A stretch of DNA of 5,517 nucleotides from Pseudomonadota bacterium (GTDB lineage Bacteria; Pseudomonadota; Alphaproteobacteria; Rickettsiales; SXRF01). Both the position numbers and the translations under genes were made by a program. The DNA lies in NCBI GenBank assembly GCA_028873275.1, contig JAGWLJ010000114.1, positions 1 through 5,517 of the forward strand. Direction: 5' to 3'. Positions 1-5,517 of this stretch are shown in pieces (position 1 is the stretch's first letter; each line of letters opens with the position of its first letter). A model generated the notes under the pieces. It worked only from the letters and a program-made list of their open reading frames with translations, made no database searches and had not been told where the DNA came from.

Positions 1-96
1 GTTACGTACTTTGCCTCTGCGCTAAACAGGCGCCTTCAGCGGCGGTAATTTTGCTGGTCTCGCGGTATTTCACGCTAATTTATCCTTCCGACGGCA

Positions 97-315
97 ATGT
101 CGGTTTCGGCCAGCGCGCGAACGTCTTTTTTATGCACGGTATTGCCGTATATCTGCATCCTGATGATGCGTTTTGTCGGCCTGATGCCCTCCGAACGTGA
201 GCAAGTGACCGCCGGGCTGACCGTTCTGGCGACGCCCCGCCTGCGGCAATTCCTGAAATGCCCGGAAATGCTCATTACCTCCGCCTTACCGGCGATATAT
301 GGCGCCGTACCGTGA
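97..315 (+). CDS. Doubtful small ORF, hypothetical protein (72 aa)
   Basis: I do not recognise this 72-residue product. Residues about 12-30 are hydrophobic (start LCTVLPYICILMMRF) and could form one membrane segment, followed by a charged stretch (SEREQ). Codons in the second half mostly end in G or C, as in real genes nearby, but the first 20 codons do not show this. There is no Shine-Dalgarno sequence before the ATG. It converges on the minus-strand peptidase gene, with stops only about 10 nt apart. It may be a small membrane peptide, a fragment of a decayed gene, or chance in GC-rich DNA; chance or decay seems more likely. Confidence 0.2.
   Translation: MSVSASARTSFLCTVLPYICILMMRFVGLMPSEREQVTAGLTVLATPRLRQFLKCPEMLITSALPAIYGAVP
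287..309. other. Small inverted repeat after the peptidase stop codon
   Basis: CGGCG (290-294) can pair with CGCCG (303-307) across an 8-nt loop, and TA (287-288) with TA (308-309) past a bulged C289. On the minus strand it begins 16 nt after the peptidase stop codon, where a transcript end would be expected. No T-run follows it on either strand, so it is not a convincing intrinsic terminator. It could be a stabilising 3' hairpin or chance. Confidence 0.2.
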
Positions 316-325
316 CAAAAATAGG

Positions 326-1795
326 CTAATTATCGCGGGCGGCGGAGGCGGCGCTCAGCATGGCGATCTGGCCGTTTTTATGCGGCAGGGCAGCCAGCTG
401 GGCCTCGATGGATTTCACGTTTTTGCGGAACGCCAGCAATTCCTTGCCCGCCAGCACATTGCCAGTCTTGAACTTGACGTTGGCGGGATTGACCTGCTCG
501 CCGTTCATGATGATTTCGTAATGCAGGTGCGGCCCGGTGGCGAGCCCGGTCTGCCCGACATAAGCGATCACCTGCCCCTGCTTGACATGCATGCCCGGGC
601 GGATGCCGGAAGCGAAGTGGCTGATATGGGCGTAGGCGCTTTCATACCGGTTGTTGTGGCGCAGCCGCAGGTAATTGCCGTAGCCGCCGCGCTGACCGGC
701 CATCTCCACGATGCCGTCGCCGGCGGCGTAAATCGGCGTGCCGATGGGTGCACCGAAATCGACGCCGCGATGCATCTTGCTGTAGCCTAAGAGCGGGTGC
801 ATGCGCATGCCATAGCTTGAAGTGATGCGTGCGCCGTTGACCGGCGTGCGCAGGAGCGCCTTGCGGACGCTCTCGCCTTTCTCATTATAATAATCGGCGT
901 TGCCCTCGTGGTCGACGTAGCGGAAAATCCTGAGATCGCGGTCGTCGAGCCGCAGCTCGGCGAAAATCACCTTGCCGTGGCCGGTGACGACGCCCTCTTT
1001 CGTCTGCAGGCGCTCGAACAGCGCATCGATCGCATCGCCTTTTTTAATGTCGCGCTGGAAGTCGACATCGTAGCTGTAGGCGTTGATGATCTCGTCGAGC
1101 AGCGCCGGCGGAATGCCGGAAGCGATGCCGGTTTCATACAGGCTGCTGCTGATCTCGCCGCCGGCGCGGGCGTAGGTCTGCTCCACCGGCGCTTCCAGCT
1201 TTTTGGCGGTGAACACCGGCGCCGGGCCGGCCCTGCGCGTGATCTCCAGCGAAGCGGTGAGCGAAATGGGGAAGGATAGCCTGGTGATCACGGGAGTGGC
1301 GGCGCCGGAAGGCTTGTCGAGCACCAGGGAGAGCGACTGGCCGGCGTTGATCTTCTTCGGATTATACAGGTCGGCGGCGGCATCCAGCGCCGCCTGCGCC
1401 TCGACATAAGATACGCCGGCATCGGTAAGGAGGCTGATCAGCGTGTCGCCGCTTTCCAGCTGGAGGTTGAGCGTCAGCGGATAAGCGATGGGAGCGGGAG
1501 CCTGCGCTTTCTGTACTACAGGAGCGGGCAGCGGCGCCGGCGCCGTCACGGCGATGGCGGGCAGCACGGCCGGGCCGGCCGCCACGACCGGCGCGGCGGT
1601 TTTATGGACTATGGCCGAGGAGAGCGCGGTCATGCCAAGGAGCGTCATGGCGCTCAGCGTGCACAGGCGGCGCAGGCGCTTCCTTGTCACCGAGCGCGAA
1701 ATGATTTTGACCGGAGAGAACGGAGCCAGATCAGGCAGCAGCGCTGCCGGAGAGAATAACGGATCTACCAGAGATTGTGTGTATGCCTGAGCCAT
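326..1795 (-). CDS. Membrane-anchored M23 (LytM-type) peptidoglycan endopeptidase, MepM-like
   Basis: This is a predicted zinc metalloendopeptidase that cleaves peptide cross-links of peptidoglycan from the periplasmic side of the inner membrane. From the ATG at 1795 the product has 489 residues. It shows a basic cytoplasmic head (RKRLRR near 38-43), one membrane segment about 44-63, an Ala/Pro-rich linker about 66-105, an OapA/LysM-like domain about 107-160 (SGDTLISLL, then NAGQSLSLVL), a Csd3-like middle domain about 205-320, and the M23 domain about 323-440. The zinc ligands are present: H342 and D346 in HRGVD, and H425 in HLH with H423 before it. H390 in YAHIS matches the catalytic histidine, so the enzyme should be active. 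The order matches E. coli MepM, though orthology is not shown. An in-frame ATG at 1990 would add 65 residues without domain character and run through the opposing rpsL promoter, so I prefer 1795. Neither start has a clear Shine-Dalgarno sequence. The gene diverges from the str operon. Confidence 0.9.
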   Translation of the reverse strand: MAQAYTQSLVDPLFSPAALLPDLAPFSPVKIISRSVTRKRLRRLCTLSAMTLLGMTALSSAIVHKTAAPVVAAGPAVLPAIAVTAPAPLPAPVVQKAQAPAPIAYPLTLNLQLESGDTLISLLTDAGVSYVEAQAALDAAADLYNPKKINAGQSLSLVLDKPSGAATPVITRLSFPISLTASLEITRRAGPAPVFTAKKLEAPVEQTYARAGGEISSSLYETGIASGIPPALLDEIINAYSYDVDFQRDIKKGDAIDALFERLQTKEGVVTGHGKVIFAELRLDDRDLRIFRYVDHEGNADYYNEKGESVRKALLRTPVNGARITSSYGMRMHPLLGYSKMHRGVDFGAPIGTPIYAAGDGIVEMAGQRGGYGNYLRLRHNNRYESAYAHISHFASGIRPGMHVKQGQVIAYVGQTGLATGPHLHYEIIMNGEQVNPANVKFKTGNVLAGKELLAFRKNVKSIEAQLAALPHKNGQIAMLSAASAARDN

Positions 1796-1868
1796 TGCCA
1801 ACCAATGGTGTGAATAATGCCGGATCGATGGTTGAGGACTAGGCCATTTTTTCGACGCTGCCAACCCC

Positions 1869-1892
1869 AAAAAAACCGGGGCCGATTTTTTT
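1869..1892. repeat. A-tract/T-tract inverted repeat, terminator-like or promoter-upstream element
   Basis: Seven A (1869-1875) and seven T (1886-1892) flank CCGGGGCCGA. The arms pair over 11 positions with one mismatch on the plus strand, which becomes a G-U pair on the minus strand, around a very tight loop. It resembles a bidirectional terminator, but the GC stem is only about 3 bp. It ends 21 nt before the -35 box of the str promoter, so it could equally act as a curved or UP-like upstream element. If the peptidase message starts upstream of it, it would lie in that leader. Confidence 0.35.
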
Positions 1893-1913
1893 AGCGAAAT
1901 GCAGAATTTCCGC

Positions 1914-1942
1914 TTGACGCAGAGAAATGCCGACACTAGATT
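1914..1942 (+). promoter_or_regulatory. Predicted sigma-70-type promoter of the str operon
   Basis: TTGACG (1914-1919) matches the -35 consensus at 5 of 6 positions. After a 17-nt spacer, TAGATT (1937-1942) matches the -10 consensus at 4 of 6, including the key TA at the start and the final T. Transcription would begin near 1949, giving a leader of about 200 nt before rpsL. A/T tracts upstream would suit a strong ribosomal-protein promoter. The elements are seen directly; promoter activity is inferred. Confidence 0.65.
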
Positions 1943-1948
1943 ACGCGC

Positions 1949-1964
1949 CTCCGCTAAAGCGGGG
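1949..1964 (+). promoter_or_regulatory. Stem-loop at the predicted 5' end of the str transcript
   Basis: CTCCGC (1949-1954) can pair with GCGGGG (1959-1964) around the loop TAAA, giving 6 bp including one G-U pair. The hairpin starts almost at the predicted transcription start. In bacteria, 5'-terminal hairpins often protect mRNA from 5'-end-dependent decay, so a stabilising role is plausible but inferred. Confidence 0.4.
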
Positions 1965-2031
1965 TGATACTGCCCTAAACTTCTGAGCATGCTTCATTAG
2001 TTTAATGGTAAGTCATCCCGATTAACGAAAC

Positions 2032-2124
2032 ATGAATATTCCGCCGCAAAGCCAGGTTTTTTGCGGGCTGGAAGAGGAAAATGAGGGGCGCCGCAGAGAG
2101 CCGCGGCCGCTCATTTCGCCTTAA
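2032..2124 (+). CDS. Possible 30-residue leader ORF upstream of rpsL (doubtful)
   Basis: An ATG at 2032 opens a 30-codon frame (starting MNIPPQSQV, ending LISP) that stops 24 nt before rpsL. The product is rich in Glu, Arg and Pro and matches nothing I know. No Shine-Dalgarno sequence precedes it. It spans both downstream leader hairpins, so translating it would alter their folding. That makes it a conceivable leader peptide, but it could well be chance. Confidence 0.12.
   Translation: MNIPPQSQVFCGLEEENEGRRREPRPLISP
2044..2066 (+). promoter_or_regulatory. Leader hairpin in the rpsL 5' UTR
   Basis: CCGCAAA (2044-2050) pairs perfectly with TTTGCGG (2060-2066) around a 9-nt loop, and G2043 can add a pair with C2068 past a bulge. 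A competing pairing, AGCC (2050-2053) with GGCT (2066-2069), excludes part of it. No T-run follows, so it is not an intrinsic terminator. Alternative folds suggest, but do not prove, a regulatory leader. Confidence 0.35.
2081..2114 (+). promoter_or_regulatory. Two-part stem-loop just upstream of the rpsL ribosome binding site
   Basis: ATGAG (2081-2085) pairs with CTCAT (2110-2114), and GCCGC (2090-2094) with GCGGC (2103-2107). An internal loop of 4 and 2 nt separates the two helices, and the terminal loop has 8 nt. The structure ends 22 nt before the rpsL Shine-Dalgarno sequence. A helix-internal loop-helix shape in a ribosomal-protein leader is the kind of fold that can bind a repressor r-protein. 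Since the rpsL-rpsG gap is too short for the E. coli-type S7 site, this is the best local candidate, though no detailed motif match is claimed. Confidence 0.35.
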
Positions 2125-2136
2125 ACGATGGAATTG

Positions 2137-2142
2137 AAAGGA
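2137..2142 (+). promoter_or_regulatory. Ribosome binding site that fixes the rpsL start
   Basis: AAAGGA ends 6 nt before the ATG at 2149, the proper distance. It lies downstream of the alternative in-frame ATG at 2128, so it supports 2149 as the true start. Confidence 0.8.
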
Positions 2143-2148
2143 TTTTTG

Positions 2149-2520
2149 ATGCCGACCATTAATCAGTTGGTCCGCCAGGGCAGAAGCCCGCTGGGACGCC
2201 GCAATAAAGTGCCGGCGCTGGAACAATGCCCGCAGAAGCGCGGCGTGTGCACCCAGGTCAAGACCGTGACCCCCAAGAAGCCGAACTCGGCGCTGCGCAA
2301 AGTCGCCAAGGTGCGCTTCACCAACGGCCACGAGGCGTTCTGCTACATTCCCGGCGAAGGCCATAACCTGCAGGAGCACTCGGTGGTGCTGATCCGCGGC
2401 GGCCGCGTAAAGGATCTGCCCGGCGTGCGCTACCACATCATCCGCGGCACGCTCGATACGCAGGGTGTCAAGAACCGCAAACAATCGCGCTCGGCTTACG
2501 GCGCGAAACGTCCGAAGTAA
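2149..2520 (+). CDS. rpsL: 30S ribosomal protein S12
   Basis: S12 is the small-subunit protein at the decoding centre and helps monitor codon-anticodon pairing. The 123-residue product has the usual family length and begins MPTINQLVR. The conserved loops are intact: TPKKPNSALRK from residue 41 and GGRVKDLPGVRYH from 84. K43 and K88, the common sites of streptomycin-resistance changes in E. coli, are wild-type lysines, so the sequence shows no resistance substitution there. D89, the residue that is methylthiolated in E. coli, is present. Residues 10-19 (QGRSPLGRRN) and 56-66 (RFTNGHEAFCY) differ from the common RLTNGFEVTAY type. The in-frame ATG at 2128 would add 7 residues and is less likely. 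This is the first gene of the str operon; rpsG follows after 10 nt. Confidence 0.98.
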   Translation: MPTINQLVRQGRSPLGRRNKVPALEQCPQKRGVCTQVKTVTPKKPNSALRKVAKVRFTNGHEAFCYIPGEGHNLQEHSVVLIRGGRVKDLPGVRYHIIRGTLDTQGVKNRKQSRSAYGAKRPK

Positions 2521-2530
2521 GGAATAGACT

Positions 2531-3001
2531 ATGTCCCGCCGTCGCGCTGCCATTAAAAGAGAAGTGCTGCCGGACGCCCGTTATGGCGACCTGGTGCTCA
2601 CCAAACTGATCAATACCATGATGTATAGCGGTAAGAAATCCGCCGCCGAAGCGATCGTGTACGACGCGCTCGACATCATCAAGAAGAAGACCAGCGCCGA
2701 TCCCGTGCAGTTCTTCCACGAGGCGCTCAACAACATCAAGCCGTCGGTCGAAGTGCGTTCCCGCCGCGTCGGCGGCGCCACTTACCAGGTGCCGACCGAA
2801 GTGCGCCATGAGCGCCAGCAGGCCCTGGCCATCCGCTGGCTGATCGAAGCGGCGCGTTCCCGCAAGGAAAAAACCATGCGCGAGCGTATCGCCAACGAAA
2901 TGATGGACGCCAAGTCCGGCCGCGGCATCGCCGCCACCAAGCGCGAAAACACCCACAAGATGGCCGAAGCCAACAAGGCCTTCTCGCATTTCCGGTGGTA
3001 G
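2531..3001 (+). CDS. rpsG: 30S ribosomal protein S7
   Basis: S7 binds the 3' domain of 16S rRNA, starts assembly of the 30S head and lines the E site. The product is 156 residues, the normal length. It begins MSRRRAAIKREVLPD, has the beta-hairpin motif RSRRVGGATYQVP (residues 77-88), the helix IRWLIEAARSR (101-111), and the typical end THKMAEANKAFSHFRW (141-156). GGA lies just after the rpsL stop codon, 7 nt before the ATG. The rpsL-rpsG gap is only 10 nt. In E. coli it is close to 100 nt and holds the S7 repressor-binding site, so that control point is missing here. S7-like sequence recurs in the next gene downstream. Confidence 0.98.
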   Translation: MSRRRAAIKREVLPDARYGDLVLTKLINTMMYSGKKSAAEAIVYDALDIIKKKTSADPVQFFHEALNNIKPSVEVRSRRVGGATYQVPTEVRHERQQALAIRWLIEAARSRKEKTMRERIANEMMDAKSGRGIAATKRENTHKMAEANKAFSHFRW

Positions 3002-3007
3002 TGATTC

Positions 3008-3295
3008 ATGCCCGCGAAATTGCCATTCGAAGAAGCGCATAATATCGGCCTGTGCACCTATGCCGGCCGCGCTTCGCGCCGCATCGCCTACCGCAACGCC
3101 ATGACGGCCAAGCTGTGCGAGATTCAGGGTGTGCGTAAACTGATGATCGTCCGCTGGATGATCGACGCCGCCGCCCGCGCCCGCAGCGATGAAGTGGCCC
3201 GCGCCGGCGCCTCGGCCGCGCAGTGGTCCGCCGCCAATGCGCAAAAAGCGGCAGACGCCAATAAAATATATTCGATTGCTGGTAATAGGATCTAA
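3008..3295 (+). CDS. Uncharacterised 95-residue protein, possible shortened S7 paralogue
   Basis: This gene sits inside the str operon, 6 nt after rpsG and 1 nt before fusA, where the classical operon has none. About 70% of its codons end in G or C by my count, like its neighbours, so it appears to be a maintained gene; the last 15 codons are more AT-rich. GGTGG at 2994-2998 may serve as ribosome binding site. Three patches match S7 in order: YAGRASRRIAYRNA (18-31) with S7 YSGKKSAAEAIVYDA (32-46); VRWMIDAA (48-55) with IRWLIEAA (101-108); and QKAADANK (79-86) with HKMAEANK (142-149). The central S7 region (about residues 50-90), including its beta-hairpin, is absent. The likely origin is duplication of rpsG followed by internal loss. 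It may bind rRNA, modulate S7 or act in regulation; none of this is shown. No membrane segment or signal peptide is visible. Existence of the gene is fairly sure; S7 kinship is moderate. Confidence 0.75.
   Translation: MPAKLPFEEAHNIGLCTYAGRASRRIAYRNAMTAKLCEIQGVRKLMIVRWMIDAAARARSDEVARAGASAAQWSAANAQKAADANKIYSIAGNRI
3287..3290 (+). promoter_or_regulatory. Ribosome binding site that fixes the fusA start
   Basis: AGGA lies 6 nt before the ATG at 3297 and inside the last codons of the preceding gene, which suggests translational coupling. It argues against the in-frame ATG at 3189, which would put 36 atypical residues before the conserved EF-G start. Confidence 0.75.
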
Positions 3296-3296
3296 A

Positions 3297-5370
<2,074 letters not shown>

Positions 5371-5372
<2 letters not shown>

Positions 5373-5376
5373 GGAG
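5371..5376 (+). promoter_or_regulatory. Strong ribosome binding site of tuf
   Basis: AAGGAG overlaps the end of the fusA stop codon and lies 7 nt before the tuf ATG. It is the best Shine-Dalgarno match in the window, as expected for a very highly expressed protein. Confidence 0.85.
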
Positions 5377-5383
5377 ACTAGCC

Positions 5384-5517
<134 letters not shown>

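Larger units (their letters stand above)
1..325. other. Left flank with no confident gene
   Basis: I read all six frames here and recognise no protein family. The plus strand has stops in every frame, and the only frame over 60 codons starting with ATG is the doubtful one at 97-315. A minus-strand frame at 75-275 gives an Arg/Thr-rich product with no domain. A GGAGG lies only 2 nt before its ATG, too close to act as a normal ribosome binding site. No tRNA, repeat array or insertion-sequence end is visible. The stretch is downstream of the minus-strand peptidase gene, so it is probably intergenic or the decayed remains of a gene. Confidence 0.5.
1796..2148. other. Divergent intergenic region between the peptidase gene and rpsL
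   Basis: This 353-nt stretch separates two divergent genes. It is more AT-rich than its flanks, with A/T tracts at 1847-1852, 1869-1875 and 1886-1892. It contains one clear plus-strand promoter (1914-1942) and a long rpsL leader with three stem-loops. For the minus strand the best promoter-like match is TTGGCA followed after 17 nt by TAGTCC, whose -10 element is poor, so the peptidase promoter stays unassigned. Confidence 0.7.

Noticed and set aside
287..309. Inverted repeat as intrinsic terminator of the peptidase gene
   Set aside because: The stem is short and bulged, and no T-run follows on either strand; kept only as a small inverted repeat.
1796..1990. 65-residue N-terminal extension of the M23 peptidase from an ATG at 1990
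   Set aside because: It has no domain character, contains the A/T inverted repeat and runs through the opposing str promoter; no ribosome binding site supports it. The start at 1795 already gives a complete membrane anchor.
1991..2060. tRNA-like stretch (TTAGTTTAATGGTA resembles a tRNA D-arm)
   Set aside because: No matching acceptor arms, anticodon stem or T-arm (GGTTCGA-type) follow at tRNA distances.
2128..2148. Earlier rpsL start at 2128
   Set aside because: The Shine-Dalgarno sequence AAAGGA lies downstream of it, and S12 proteins start MPTINQLV or similar, as from 2149.
2468..3244. 258-codon minus-strand frame opposite rpsG and the small gene
   Set aside because: It is Gly/His-rich low-complexity antisense sequence with no recognisable family, overlapping well-supported genes.
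3189..3296. 36-residue upstream extension of EF-G from an in-frame ATG
   Set aside because: It overlaps the 95-codon gene in another frame, gives a Pro/Arg-rich sequence unlike EF-G, and AGGA fits the ATG at 3297.

Overview
The window looks like chromosomal DNA of an alphaproteobacterium. Base composition is fairly GC-rich, with most codons in the main genes ending in G or C. S12, S7 and EF-G have the lengths (123, 156 and 691 residues) and signature stretches I associate with alphaproteobacterial proteins. No genus can be named from this sequence alone.

Layout: positions 1-325 hold no gene I can identify, only one doubtful small plus-strand frame (97-315). Positions 326-1795 on the minus strand encode a membrane-anchored M23 (LytM-type) peptidoglycan metalloendopeptidase of MepM-like architecture. 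A 353-nt divergent region (1796-2148) carries A/T tracts, a good sigma-70-type promoter reading right (TTGACG-17-TAGATT) and a leader of about 200 nt with three possible stem-loops and a weak 30-codon reading frame. From 2149 the str operon reads right: rpsL (S12), rpsG (S7), an extra 95-codon gene, fusA (EF-G) and the first 44 codons of tuf (EF-Tu), cut by the window end. Gaps between these genes are 10, 6, 1 and 11 nt, so all five are probably cotranscribed and translationally coupled.

S12 and S7 are small-subunit proteins, and EF-G and EF-Tu are the elongation GTPases working on the same ribosome. The peptidase gene is functionally separate and only shares the divergent upstream region.

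The most interesting item is the extra gene at 3008-3295. It lies where the classical operon goes straight from rpsG to fusA. Its protein shares ordered sequence patches with S7 (Y-x-G near the start, an RW-x-I-x-AA helix, a K-A-x-ANK end) but lacks the middle of S7, so it may be a shortened, diverged S7 paralogue. The long E. coli-type rpsL-rpsG spacer where S7 represses its operon is absent (10 nt here), so any autoregulation would have to work elsewhere, perhaps in the leader.
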